Below, one piece after another: positions 45,092 through 54,583 of a stretch of 64,000 nucleotides of DNA. Position 1 is the first letter of the stretch. Each line of letters starts with the position of its first letter. Source of the stretch: Shewanella electrodiphila (GTDB taxonomy: Bacteria; Pseudomonadota; Gammaproteobacteria; Enterobacterales; Shewanellaceae); assembly GCF_023283985.1 (NCBI RefSeq), contig NZ_JAKIKU010000009.1, forward strand, positions 62,001-126,000, written 5' to 3'. The notes beneath the pieces were generated by a model, which saw only the letters and a program-made list of their open reading frames with translations, was not told the DNA's origin and searched no databases. The translations under genes were made by a program, and so were the position numbers.

Positions 45092-46120
45092 ATGAACGTT
45101 TTAGTTACAGGTGGTGCAGGGTATATCGGTTCGCACACTGTTTTGTCATTATTAGAAAATAACTGCAATGTAGTCGTTTTCGATAATTTATTTAATTCAA
45201 GTATTGAATCTATTAAACGTGTTGAATCATTAACAGGTAAAAGTGTTACCTTTATTGAAGGCGATATAAGAAACAAGCATCAGCTGTCCAACGTATTTAG
45301 TTCGCATAATATTGATACAGTAATCCACTTTGCAGCGCTTAAAGCTGTAGGTGAATCTGCACAAATTCCATTAGAGTATTATCAAAATAATGTTCATGGC
45401 TCGGTTTGTTTGCTAGAAGCGATGGCAGAACACAAGGTCAATAATTTTATTTTTAGTTCATCAGCAACCGTTTATGGTGAAGAAAATGAAGTGCCTTATG
45501 TAGAGACCATGAAATTAGGTACGCCATCAAGTCCTTATGGGGCAACCAAAGTAATGGTTGAACGTATAATGGCAGATACTGCAGCTTCAAATCCGCATTT
45601 TAGAGGTGTGTCACTGCGCTATTTTAATCCTATTGGAGCACATGAAAGCGGCAAAATTGGTGAATCACCAAAAGGTATCCCAAATAATTTATTACCTTAT
45701 GTAGCGCAAGTGATGGTGGGTAAGCGCGAAAAACTCAGCATATTCGGCTCAGACTACCCAACAAAAGATGGGACTTGTGAACGAGATTATTTACATGTGA
45801 TGGATCTTGCTGAAGGTCATGTCGCAGCAATGAAATGGTTGAACGACAATCAAGATTTTGCTGGAGTTGAATCGTTTAATTTAGGAACAGGCAATGGTGT
45901 GTCTGTTTTTGAAATTGTTACTGCGTTTGAGCAAGCAGTAGATAAGAAGATACCCTATGAAGTTAGTCCACGAAGAGCAGGTGATTTACCCGCTTTTTGG
46001 GCAAATGCAACTAAAGCTAATGATGCCTTAAACTGGCAAGCCAATCGCTCTTTAGATCAAATGATGGTCGATACTTGGCGCTGGCAATCAGCCAACCCTA
46101 ATGGCTATGATGAAGATTAA
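45092..46120 (+). CDS. galE: UDP-glucose 4-epimerase GalE
   Basis: Interconverts UDP-glucose and UDP-galactose. It is a short-chain dehydrogenase fold with the NAD loop TGGAGYIGSH at residues 7-16. FSSSATVYGE supplies the catalytic Ser, and the Tyr-Lys pair is in PYGATKVMVE. 342 residues, normal length; GERDYLHVMDLAEGH is well conserved. AAGGA precedes the ATG. It precedes the xylose genes on the plus strand but has its own terminator. Confidence 0.95.
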   Translation: MNVLVTGGAGYIGSHTVLSLLENNCNVVVFDNLFNSSIESIKRVESLTGKSVTFIEGDIRNKHQLSNVFSSHNIDTVIHFAALKAVGESAQIPLEYYQNNVHGSVCLLEAMAEHKVNNFIFSSSATVYGEENEVPYVETMKLGTPSSPYGATKVMVERIMADTAASNPHFRGVSLRYFNPIGAHESGKIGESPKGIPNNLLPYVAQVMVGKREKLSIFGSDYPTKDGTCERDYLHVMDLAEGHVAAMKWLNDNQDFAGVESFNLGTGNGVSVFEIVTAFEQAVDKKIPYEVSPRRAGDLPAFWANATKANDALNWQANRSLDQMMVDTWRWQSANPNGYDED

Positions 46121-46229
46121 TAATTGAATGAAAGTCTAAACAGTGTTTTTGTTCCTTATTCAAGGTTTAGACATGAAGTCGCAGTTACATATTACTGGTT
46201 TAAAAAACGATAAGCTAATTTTGAATCTT

Positions 46230-46259
46230 AATGTCACTCATAACAGAGTGACATTTTTT
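46230..46259 (+). terminator. galE terminator
   Basis: AATGTCACTC/GAGTGACATT stem, six-base loop, followed by a T-run. Confidence 0.88.
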
Positions 46260-46514
46260 AGCTGTTTAACACCATATTAATTTTCTGATAAATCTTAGTT
46301 TAAAAATAGTTCAACTTGATACTAAGCATTAATCTTCATTTTAAAACTATGTTTTAATTTACCCCGCAAACCAATACAGAAATTCGAAAAGTATAGCGTC
46401 CTTTTCAATAGTAAAAACACGATTAAATGCTCCCACGATTTAACTTTTGTGCTGTTTTCTCATGATTAATTAGCAATCAGTTTAGTAATGGTGAATGTAA
46501 ATTCATTTAAAGTG

Positions 46515-46544
46515 TTGTTAGCGCTAACACTGGTGTTGTGATAT
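46515..46544 (+). promoter_or_regulatory. Operator and promoter of the first GH43 gene
   Basis: Perfect 14-bp palindrome TGTTAGCGCTAACA at 46516-46529, the LacI-family operator type (central CG). It overlaps a plausible -35 (TTGTTA, 46515-46520); a -10 (TGATAT, 46539-46544) follows after 18 bp. The identical palindrome lies before xylB, and the LacI regulator at 53549 is the obvious candidate. Confidence 0.75.
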
Positions 46545-46589
46545 AAAAACAATCAATGAATAACATTTTAGTCACACTGCAGGTTAATT

Positions 46590-48191
46590 ATGAGTCACCA
46601 AATAAATCCAATTTTGCCAGGTTTTCACCCAGATCCCAGTATTGTGAGAGTGGACATTGACTATTACATTGCCGTATCCACTTTTGAATGGTATCCAGGG
46701 GTACAAATTTATCACTCAGTGGATTTGGTAAACTGGACATTAATCAGCAGGCCATTAAACAGAGCTTCATTATTGGACATGACAGGTTGCCCCGACTCTT
46801 GTGGCATTTGGGCACCTTGTTTGAGTTATGCAGATGGTTTGTTTTATCTCATTTATACTAACGTCCAACGATTTGATGGTAACTTTAAAGATTGTCCCAA
46901 TTACCTTACGACTTGCTCCACAATTGATGGTGAATGGAGCGATCCAGTTTACTTAAACAGTAGTGGTTTCGATCCATCATTATTTCATGATGATAATGGC
47001 AGTAAATGGCTAGTGAATATGTTGTGGGATCACCGTCCTGGTAAGCATCCTTTTGCAGGTATTGTGCTACAACAATATTGCCAACAGCAGCAAAAACTCA
47101 TTGGCACCGCAGTCAATATATTTTCTGGCAGTAAACATCAGCTGACCGAAGGCCCGCATTTATATAAGATTAATGATTACTATTACTTATTAACTGCAGA
47201 AGGCGGGACGAGCTACGAACATGCTTGCACGTTTGCACGCTCTAAAAGTATCACCGGTCCTTATGAAATTGATCCTAATGTTCATGTGCTAACGTCTAAA
47301 GATAATTTGGATAAGCCTTTGCAACGAACTGGACACGGTGGATTAGTGCAATCTCCAGATGGACGATGGTTTTTAACACATCTTATGTCTAGGCCGATTA
47401 CATTAGAAAACGGAGACAAGCGCAGTCCACTTGGTCGAGAAACAGGTATTCAAACCTTAATTTTAAAAGATGATGGCTGGTTTAGCTTAGCATCGGGCCA
47501 AGTTTACGGAGAAGTTAATCCTATAGGACTAACAGGTAAACCGCTGCGAGATTATTCACATCATGATGATTTCTCTAGCCCTGTATTACCTGATCATTAT
47601 CAATGGTTAAGAATCCCCAATCCTGAATGCTTTTATAGTTTAACTGATAACAAAGGTGCGCTAACGCTATACGGAAAACATTCAGTTGGCAGTACGTTTA
47701 AACAGGCATTAATTGCCAGAAGACAGCAACATCATTCATTCGTTGCACAAACACAATTGCGCTTCAAACCTACGAGTTTTCAACAACAAGCAGGATTAAT
47801 TTGCTATTACAATGCCCATAAATTTCATTATCTATATGTATCATATGATGAAAATGGGATACATATCGATGTCATGAGCTGTTTAGGTGATGAGTCTTTA
47901 AAGGTTGACTTTCCTATTTATCAACAACGTATACCTATTACCAGTCAGCAAAGTGAACACATAGGCTTAAGAGCTGATATTGATTATGGACGGTTAACTT
48001 TTAGCTACTCTGTAGATGGTAATGCGTGGCTGCCGATATGTGAATTAGATTACAGTCTCATTTCTGATGAAGCAGGTAAGGGTGAAGGTGCTAACTTTAC
48101 AGGGGCATTTGTGGGTATGTGTTGCCAAGATCTAACGGGAGCGAATATTGCTGCTGAGTTTGATTATTTTACCTATAGCGAAAGACATTAG
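46590..48191 (+). CDS. GH43 beta-xylosidase, intracellular
   Basis: Removes xylose from the non-reducing ends of xylo-oligosaccharides. The 533 residues contain an N-terminal five-bladed GH43 propeller with the base Asp in LPGFHPDPSIVRV, the pKa-modulating Asp in SSGFDPSLFHDD and the acid Glu in LTEGPHLYK. A C-terminal concanavalin-like module follows (about residues 330-533, YFTYSE at the end). There is no signal peptide, so substrates must be imported. AGG lies 6 bases before the ATG. The palindromic operator lies 60 bp upstream. Confidence 0.93.
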   Translation: MSHQINPILPGFHPDPSIVRVDIDYYIAVSTFEWYPGVQIYHSVDLVNWTLISRPLNRASLLDMTGCPDSCGIWAPCLSYADGLFYLIYTNVQRFDGNFKDCPNYLTTCSTIDGEWSDPVYLNSSGFDPSLFHDDNGSKWLVNMLWDHRPGKHPFAGIVLQQYCQQQQKLIGTAVNIFSGSKHQLTEGPHLYKINDYYYLLTAEGGTSYEHACTFARSKSITGPYEIDPNVHVLTSKDNLDKPLQRTGHGGLVQSPDGRWFLTHLMSRPITLENGDKRSPLGRETGIQTLILKDDGWFSLASGQVYGEVNPIGLTGKPLRDYSHHDDFSSPVLPDHYQWLRIPNPECFYSLTDNKGALTLYGKHSVGSTFKQALIARRQQHHSFVAQTQLRFKPTSFQQQAGLICYYNAHKFHYLYVSYDENGIHIDVMSCLGDESLKVDFPIYQQRIPITSQQSEHIGLRADIDYGRLTFSYSVDGNAWLPICELDYSLISDEAGKGEGANFTGAFVGMCCQDLTGANIAAEFDYFTYSERH

Positions 48192-48232
48192 TACATTCTT
48201 CATCGATCGATAAACAAACATTTGGAATTAAC

Positions 48233-48267
48233 ATTAAGGCCATCATAAAAATTATGATGGCCTTAAT
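48233..48267. terminator. Bidirectional terminator between GH43 and tal
   Basis: A perfect 16-base stem (arms centred on AAGGCCATCATAA and its complement) with an AAA loop, between the convergent GH43 and tal genes. No long T-run, but the stem is exceptional. Confidence 0.8.
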
Positions 48268-48284
48268 AATAACTTAAATCTCAG

Positions 48285-49232
48285 TTAACCTTTTGATTGG
48301 CCAAGCTGTTGGATCATTTCAACTAAGATAGTCTGATCTTTAGCAAAATTACGGATCCCTTCTGATAATTTATCACAAGCCATTTCATCTTCGTTTAGCT
48401 GCCACGAGAATTGTTCAAAACTCAACGTTTTAAGTGTGTTAGGCTTAACTTTACATATTTCTTTAGCATTTAATTTATGGACTAACTCGCCTTGAGTATT
48501 GTTTAATACAGTCAGTAAACTAGGTGCGATAGTAAGTAAATCGCAACCGGCTAACGCTATAATTTCATCAATATTTCTGAAGCTTGCTGCCATAATTTCT
48601 GTTTGATAGTTATATGTTTTGTAATAGTCAAAAATAGCTTTGACAGACAATACGCCAGGATCTTCAAAAGCCTCAAATTGTTTACCCGATTGTTGTACAT
48701 GCCAGTCTAAAATTCGTCCCACAAAGGGGGAAATTAAGGTGACTTTTGCTTCAGCACAGGCTATGGCTTGAGTCATTGAAAAAAGCAAGGTGAGGTTACA
48801 ATGAATACCCTGTTTTTCAAGCTCTTCAGCTGCCTTAATACCTTGCCATGTCGCGGCTAATTTAATTAGTACTCGGCTTTTATCTATGCCATTGGCGGCA
48901 TATAAAGCAATTATCTTTTTTGCTTTCTCAATGCTTGCTACCGTGTCAAATGACAACCTAGCATCAATTTCACTGGATATACGTCCTGAAATACACTTTA
49001 AGATTTCACAGCCAAAATTAACGGTTAAATGATCACAAATATCATCGATGTTGTCTTTACCTTGAGATATCGATTTAATAACAAGGTATTGGTATTGTGG
49101 TAGTTTTGATGCTTGTAAGATCAGAGAAGGGTTAGTCGTTGCATCTATAGGTTTGTGAAGCTTAATCGCATCAATATCACCGCTATCAGCAACTACAGTT
49201 GTGATTTTTTTTAATTGTTCCAACATATTCAT
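48285..49232 (-). CDS. tal: Transaldolase
   Basis: Transfers a dihydroxyacetone unit between sedoheptulose 7-phosphate and glyceraldehyde 3-phosphate in the pentose phosphate pathway. The Schiff-base Lys is in RVLIKLAATWQGI; DATTNPSLIL and NLTLLFSMTQAIACAEA are conserved. About 315 residues, as in TalB. I start it at ATG 49232 (MNMLEQLKKI), 10 bases after GGGGGA; the open frame reaches 49250 but begins inside that ribosome site. Third gene after xylB and xylA, which fits channelling of xylulose 5-phosphate. A terminator-like hairpin precedes it. Confidence 0.93.
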   Translation of the reverse strand: MNMLEQLKKITTVVADSGDIDAIKLHKPIDATTNPSLILQASKLPQYQYLVIKSISQGKDNIDDICDHLTVNFGCEILKCISGRISSEIDARLSFDTVASIEKAKKIIALYAANGIDKSRVLIKLAATWQGIKAAEELEKQGIHCNLTLLFSMTQAIACAEAKVTLISPFVGRILDWHVQQSGKQFEAFEDPGVLSVKAIFDYYKTYNYQTEIMAASFRNIDEIIALAGCDLLTIAPSLLTVLNNTQGELVHKLNAKEICKVKPNTLKTLSFEQFSWQLNEDEMACDKLSEGIRNFAKDQTILVEMIQQLGQSKG

Positions 49233-49264
49233 GATAAAAAAATCCCCCATTTATTAGATGGGGG
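49233..49264 (-). terminator. Attenuator-like hairpin between xylA and tal
   Basis: On the minus strand CCCCCAT and ATGGGGG form a 7-bp stem with a 7-base loop, 8 bases after the xylA stop. A run of seven T follows. The 3' arm contains the GGGGGA ribosome site of tal, so the structure could both end transcription and hide the site. Confidence 0.7.
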
Positions 49265-49272
49265 AACAGTCC

Positions 49273-50592
49273 TTAGATATAACGATTGACGACGTTTTCG
49301 AGTAGTTCTTGTCGCCCTGAAGTCGATGTAGGATTGATATTTTGTTCATGAACGACTTTTGATAGGCTTTCTAAGCTATGTTGTCCATCAAAAATATCTT
49401 TACCTAGGCCTTTATTCCACCCTGCATAACGTTGCTCTACAAATGAAGATAACGGTGCATCTTCAATAAGTTGGGCTGCGTTGAGTAATGATTTAGCCAT
49501 GGTATCCATACCGCCAATGTGGCCATGAAATAAATCGTCATTTTCACATGACTGACGACGAAGTTTTGTATCGAAATTTAACCCGCCAGTGGTAAAGCCA
49601 CCTGATTTTAAAATTTCATACATGACTAACGTACACTCAGCTACGTCGTTCGGGTATTGGTCTGTATCCCAACCATTTTGCATATCGCCACGGTTAGCAT
49701 CAATACTGCCCATAATGCCTTCAGCACATGCTACAGCTACTTCATGATGAAAACTATGACCAGCCAAAGTAGCGTGATTCGCTTCAATGTTGACTTTGAT
49801 TTCATTCTGTAAACCGTGCTTGTGTAAGAAACCTGCAACTGTTGCGGTGTCATAGTCATATTGATGCTTAGTCGGCTCCTGTGGCTTTGGCTCAATTAAT
49901 AATGTGCCTTTAAAACCGATTTTATGTTTGTGTTCTACGACCATTTTTAAAAAGCGAGCATACTGTTCACTTTCTTGTTTTAAATTAGTATTAAGTAGTG
50001 AGTCATAACCTTCACGGCCGCCCCATAAAACATAGTTCTCGCCACCTAAACGGTGAGTGACTTCCATGGCATGTTTAACTTGTGCAGCGCCATAGGCAAA
50101 AACTTCAGGGTTCGGGTTTGTTGCACCACCGGCACAAAAACGTTTATTTGAAAATAAATTGGCTGTACCCCAAAGTAATTTAACCCCAGTGCGTTGCATT
50201 TCTTTTTCTAGTACATCAGCAATATGATTTACGTTAGCATGGCTTTCTTTTAACGTAGCTCCTTCAGGTGCTATGTCCGTATCATGAAAGCAAAAGTAAG
50301 GTACACCGAGTTTTTCAAAAAATTCAAAAGCGACTTTAGCTTTTTGTTCTGCTAATGCAAGTTGATCACCGACAGGTTGAATCCAAGGTCTATCAAAGGT
50401 GCCTTCACCAAATATATCAAAACCTGTAGAACAGAAGTTATGCCAGTAACATGCAGCAAAACGTAAATGTTCTTTCATTGTTTTACCCATTACTACGCGG
50501 TTTTCGTCGTAGTAACGAAATGCAAAAGGGTTTTTACTCGATTCGCCTTCGAATTTGATTTTTTCTACGTTCTTAAAAAATTGTTCGCTCAT
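49273..50592 (-). CDS. xylA: Xylose isomerase
   Basis: Converts D-xylose to D-xylulose with two divalent metals. The 439 residues are of the class II (long) type. Landmarks: the catalytic His in PYFCFHDTDIAPEG, VLWGGREGYDSLLNTN, the metal Glu in LLIEPKPQEPTKHQYD, INIEANHATLAGHSFHHE in near form (VNIEANHATLAGHSFHHE), and DANRGDMQNGWDTDQ. GGAG lies 6 bases before the ATG. Second gene of xylB-xylA-tal. Confidence 0.97.
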   Translation of the reverse strand: MSEQFFKNVEKIKFEGESSKNPFAFRYYDENRVVMGKTMKEHLRFAACYWHNFCSTGFDIFGEGTFDRPWIQPVGDQLALAEQKAKVAFEFFEKLGVPYFCFHDTDIAPEGATLKESHANVNHIADVLEKEMQRTGVKLLWGTANLFSNKRFCAGGATNPNPEVFAYGAAQVKHAMEVTHRLGGENYVLWGGREGYDSLLNTNLKQESEQYARFLKMVVEHKHKIGFKGTLLIEPKPQEPTKHQYDYDTATVAGFLHKHGLQNEIKVNIEANHATLAGHSFHHEVAVACAEGIMGSIDANRGDMQNGWDTDQYPNDVAECTLVMYEILKSGGFTTGGLNFDTKLRRQSCENDDLFHGHIGGMDTMAKSLLNAAQLIEDAPLSSFVEQRYAGWNKGLGKDIFDGQHSLESLSKVVHEQNINPTSTSGRQELLENVVNRYI

Positions 50593-50665
50593 GATGACTC
50601 CATATTTTTTCGGTTAGTTTGTATATGATTTGTGTTAGATTTCTATCTTTTTTATAAGGTGCTAA

Positions 50666-52126
50666 TTAGATAAAGAGGTGTTTAGTGGCTTGATATAAAC
50701 TTTTGAATTGTTGATATTGCGTGGCGTAATATCCCTGCATTTCAGGGTTAGGTAATACAAGGTGTTTAAGTTTGCCAGAGGTACAGACTTTTTCTGTGGG
50801 ACTTTGCTCAATGGCTATTCTTGCTAATCTAGCTGCACCATAGGCAGGGCCAACTTCGCCGCCTTCACGATAGGACAATGGACGGTTTAATACGCTAGCA
50901 AGAATATCTCCCCATAATCGGCTTTTTGAGCCACCACCGATAACCGTTATTTCTTCAATAGTTGCACCAGCATCTAATAAAACCTGTTGCCCATCGGCAA
51001 AAGCAAAGGCAACGCCTTCTAATACCGCTCGACCCATGGTGGCGGCATCAGTGTTATGGTCTAAACCAAAGAAAACCCCTTTAGCCGTCGGATTATTGTG
51101 AGGTGTACGCTCACCTGATAGATAGGGTAAAAACAATACTGAGTTTGGTTGGCTAAAATCACATTTAGCTATTTGAGCTAATAAAGCCGATTCGTTGTCG
51201 TAGCCCGTTAGTTTAGTCACCCAGTTCAAGCAACTTGCTGCACTTAACACCACAGACATTTGGTGCCATGTATTACTCAAGCAATGGCAAAATGTATGTA
51301 CCGCATTATCCGGATTGGGTAAATATTGCTCATTTGCCACAAAATATACCCCAGAGGTGCCCAGTGATAAAAATGCTTGATTTGGTTTTATTACACCAAT
51401 TCCTATAGCTCCAGCCGCATTGTCACCTGCACCTGCGACAACAGGCACCGTGTTCATCCCCCATAAACTGGCGATGTTCGCGCTTAATGTTCCGGTAATG
51501 TCAGTGCCTTCATATAACAACGGCATTTGGTCAATCGTCATTGATGTTGCTGTTAACATTGCTTCAGACCAGCAACGGTTCTTTACGTCTAGCCAGAGAG
51601 TACCGGCAGAATCAGACATGTCAGAGGCATAGTCTCCGGTCATTTGTAAACGTAAGAAGTCCTTAGGTAATAGAACCTTAGCAACTTTATTAAAGTTCTC
51701 TGGTTCATTCTCCTTTACCCATAATAATTTAGGGGCAGTGAAGCCTGGCATCGCGATGTTGCCAGTAATATCACGTGATTCAGGTTCAATTTCTTCTAAG
51801 GTTTTACATTGAAGTTGGCTACGGCCGTCATTCCACAATATCGCTGGACGAATAATTTGGTCATTACTATCGAGTAAGGTGGCGCCATGCATCTGGCCTG
51901 ACAAACCAATAGATTTAATTTTTTTGAGCAAATCAGCTTTGGTTAATTTGAGCTCAGCCATTGCTAAACAGGTCGCTTGCCACCATTGATTCGGATCTTG
52001 TTCTGACCATTGTGATTGTGGTCGAGATATTGTTAGTGCTGAACTAGCTTGTGCTAACAACTGATCATCATTGTCTAAAATAATGACCTTTACACAAGAA
52101 GTTCCTAAGTCGATTCCAAGATACAT
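50666..52126 (-). CDS. xylB: Xylulokinase
   Basis: Phosphorylates D-xylulose to xylulose 5-phosphate. FGGY-family ASKHA fold: the N-terminal GIDLGTSCVKVIILD, the substrate motif SGQMHGATLLD, the catalytic Asp in VAGAGDNAAGAIGIG, and the C-terminal ATP site TVIGGGSKSRLWGDILA. 486 residues, as in E. coli XylB. First gene of the operon. GGA lies 7 bases before the ATG, and the 14-bp operator is 33 bp upstream of the start. Confidence 0.96.
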   Translation of the reverse strand: MYLGIDLGTSCVKVIILDNDDQLLAQASSALTISRPQSQWSEQDPNQWWQATCLAMAELKLTKADLLKKIKSIGLSGQMHGATLLDSNDQIIRPAILWNDGRSQLQCKTLEEIEPESRDITGNIAMPGFTAPKLLWVKENEPENFNKVAKVLLPKDFLRLQMTGDYASDMSDSAGTLWLDVKNRCWSEAMLTATSMTIDQMPLLYEGTDITGTLSANIASLWGMNTVPVVAGAGDNAAGAIGIGVIKPNQAFLSLGTSGVYFVANEQYLPNPDNAVHTFCHCLSNTWHQMSVVLSAASCLNWVTKLTGYDNESALLAQIAKCDFSQPNSVLFLPYLSGERTPHNNPTAKGVFFGLDHNTDAATMGRAVLEGVAFAFADGQQVLLDAGATIEEITVIGGGSKSRLWGDILASVLNRPLSYREGGEVGPAYGAARLARIAIEQSPTEKVCTSGKLKHLVLPNPEMQGYYATQYQQFKSLYQATKHLFI

Positions 52127-52158
52127 AATTCAATCCGTTGTTATATTGTGTTATATTT

Positions 52159-52172
52159 TGTTAGCGCTAACA
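52159..52172. promoter_or_regulatory. Operator between xylB and the oxidoreductase gene
   Basis: Palindrome TGTTAGCGCTAACA, identical to the one at 46516. On the minus strand it is followed by TATAAC, a likely -10 of xylB, so binding would block xylB-xylA-tal. It may also affect the divergent plus-strand gene 160 bp away. Confidence 0.75.
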
Positions 52173-52334
52173 TTAGCATTGAGTTTTAAATCTATCAAGG
52201 GTATTTTGTGTAATTAATGTTAACGTCTGCTGCTTGTTAATTATTGCTATAGCCAATTAACCTTGGTGATAACACAGCAATTGCGATGTAGTTTTTTTGC
52301 AAAATATATCTTTAAACACAAAAGGGAATGAGAA

Positions 52335-53291
52335 ATGACTCAACTAAATTGGGGTATTGTGAGTGCAGGAAGGATTGCAGGTTTATTTTGCCAGGACTTA
52401 GTGTTTTCAAAGAACAGCCATTTATATGCAGTAGCCGCAAGAAAGCAAGCTGACGCTGATGAATTTGCTAAACAATATAATGTTGAAAAATCCTACCAAG
52501 GCTACCAAACATTATTTGATGATCCCAAGGTGGATATTGTTTACGTCGCCACGCCTCACAATTTTCATTTTCAACAAGCCTTTGATGCCTTATCAGCAGG
52601 AAAACACGTACTGTGCGAAAAACCCATGACAGTTTCACATAAAGAATGTGAAATATTAGTCAGGTTAGCGAAAGATAAAGGTTTGCTACTTATGGAAGCA
52701 TTATGGACCTATTTTTTACCAGCGATGCAAAAAGCTAGAGAGTGGTTAAATGATGGCCGCATTGGACAGTTGAAACATATTAAAGTTGATTTCGGTTATC
52801 CTGTGCCTTTTAAATTAGATGGCCGAGAGTACAATCCTAATTTAGCGGGAGGATGCTTATTAGATATGGGTATTTACCCGTTAGCTATTGCAGATTTCTT
52901 TCTTGAAGCAGATATCGATAACTTATTCGTTAAAGCCAATTTCTGTGAAACCGGTGTTGAGGATGATGTCATTATTATAGGTAAAAGTGATGATGTGATG
53001 GTCAGTCTTGCGACATCTTTTCAATGTCGATTAAGTAATAATGCCTATCTTATTGGTGATGAAGGTTATATTTTAATTCCTGATGCATTTAGAACTAAAG
53101 AGTGTCGTTTATTCCACCTTGATGAATTGGTTGAAAGTTTTACTGATAACAGGCAATCACTGGGCTATCATTTTGAAGCAGATGAAGCATGTCGAGTTAT
53201 TGAAGAAGGGAAGTTAGAAAGTGCGGTTGTTAGCCATCAACATAGCTTATTATTTCAAAGCCAGCTGGCCAGTGTCAAAGCTCTTTTTTAG
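52335..53291 (+). CDS. Gfo/Idh/MocA family oxidoreductase
   Basis: NAD(P)-dependent sugar or trans-dihydrodiol dehydrogenase-type protein. The N-terminal Rossmann fold opens WGIVSAGRIAGLF. VYVATPHNFHF and the characteristic HVLCEKPMTVS follow; the C-terminal part has the GGCLLDMGIYPLAIADFF segment. 318 residues. Divergent from xylB and probably in the same regulon. Possible roles are oxidation of xylose or another sugar derivative; the substrate cannot be inferred. AGGGAATGAGAA precedes the ATG. Confidence 0.88.
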   Translation: MTQLNWGIVSAGRIAGLFCQDLVFSKNSHLYAVAARKQADADEFAKQYNVEKSYQGYQTLFDDPKVDIVYVATPHNFHFQQAFDALSAGKHVLCEKPMTVSHKECEILVRLAKDKGLLLMEALWTYFLPAMQKAREWLNDGRIGQLKHIKVDFGYPVPFKLDGREYNPNLAGGCLLDMGIYPLAIADFFLEADIDNLFVKANFCETGVEDDVIIIGKSDDVMVSLATSFQCRLSNNAYLIGDEGYILIPDAFRTKECRLFHLDELVESFTDNRQSLGYHFEADEACRVIEEGKLESAVVSHQHSLLFQSQLASVKALF

Positions 53292-53548
53292 CGCTCTAAT
53301 TTAGTTCTCATATTTATATAACTACTGATTGTCTTTAGAACGTTACTAGCAATTACGTAGAACGTGTAGCGTGAGTTTGATTTCATTATTTAAATATGAC
53401 TAATGGTCGCTTCTTAGGAAAGTACGTTTTTACATTTATGATTTTAAAAATGTTATTATTCAGAATGTAACGTATCAAAATAGCTGTCTATCTTCATACA
53501 GTTATTAACTGTTTAATTTCTCGATGTAGTTTTATTAGTAGGTAAGCA

Positions 53549-54583
53549 ATGGTCAAAGTAAAAAAAGCCCGCATACAAGATGTAGCGCTAGAAGCGGGTG
53601 TGTCAATGATGACTGTATCAAGAGTGTTAAATCAAGATCCTAAAGTCAGTGATAGCACTCGCAGTAAAGTGCTAGCCGTTGCCGAACAGTTACAATATCG
53701 ACCTAATGAATCTGCTCGTCGTTTAGCCAGTAATAAATCTTATTTAATTGGATTACTTTATGATAATCCTAGTGATGCCTATATAAGTCAGTTTTTGTTA
53801 AGCGCGTTAAAAAGTTGCCGAACTAAAGGGTTTCATTTAGTCGTTGATGAGGCGGATAAGAACATTGAAAAAACACTGCAATCTGTAAAAGATTTGATCA
53901 ATGAAACCAAAGTCGATGGGATGATATTATTGCCGCCTGTGTGTGAGCAAAAAGAAATTATTGATTGCTTACAAGATGCTAATGTTCCATTTGTGAGAGT
54001 GGCTCCCGACAGTCAGTTAACCATCTCTCCGTATATTTGTATGGATGATTATCAAGCTGCGTTTGATTTAACTGAAATGCTTATTAAGCAAGGCCATAAC
54101 AAAATTGGCCATATTATCGGTGATGCTAATCAAGGTGTTAGTCGCTTACGCTATCAGGGTTATTTAGATGCTTTACGCTCAAATAAAATCAACACGCCAC
54201 CAGAATACATTGAACAAGGTTGCTTTACTTATCAATCTGGCATGATTGCAGCGAAAAAAATGTTAGCTTTAAAAGACAAACCTAGTGCCATATTTGCTGC
54301 CAATGACGATATGGCGGCAGCGGTAATCTCAATTGCACAAAATCAAGGGATCAATGTCCCAAATGATTTATCCGTTGTCGGGTTTGATGATACAACCCTT
54401 GCAACGGTTGTATGGCCAAATATTACGACAGTAAGACAACCTATTGATGAAATGGCAAAGTTAGCTGTGAGTTTGTTTACAACTAATAAGGTTAAAGATT
54501 TTACCGATTTAAAAAGCAATCAATTACGCAATATTTTAGATTTTAAAATAATTCAAAGAGAGTCCAGTAAGCCAATTGAATAA
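53549..54583 (+). CDS. LacI-family transcriptional regulator (probable xylose repressor)
   Basis: A 344-residue repressor. The LacI helix-turn-helix and hinge are at residues about 6-60 (IQDVALEAGVSMMTVSRVLN, then LQYRPNESARRLAS). The periplasmic-binding-protein-like effector domain follows (AIFAANDDMAAAVISIA, VVGFDDTTLATVVWPNITTV, both given in part). The hinge Leu-Ala pair needed for minor-groove contact appears as RRLASN. It lies in the middle of the xylose genes and probably binds the two 14-bp palindromes; the effector is perhaps xylose or a xyloside. AGGTAAGCA precedes the ATG. Confidence 0.92.
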   Translation: MVKVKKARIQDVALEAGVSMMTVSRVLNQDPKVSDSTRSKVLAVAEQLQYRPNESARRLASNKSYLIGLLYDNPSDAYISQFLLSALKSCRTKGFHLVVDEADKNIEKTLQSVKDLINETKVDGMILLPPVCEQKEIIDCLQDANVPFVRVAPDSQLTISPYICMDDYQAAFDLTEMLIKQGHNKIGHIIGDANQGVSRLRYQGYLDALRSNKINTPPEYIEQGCFTYQSGMIAAKKMLALKDKPSAIFAANDDMAAAVISIAQNQGINVPNDLSVVGFDDTTLATVVWPNITTVRQPIDEMAKLAVSLFTTNKVKDFTDLKSNQLRNILDFKIIQRESSKPIE

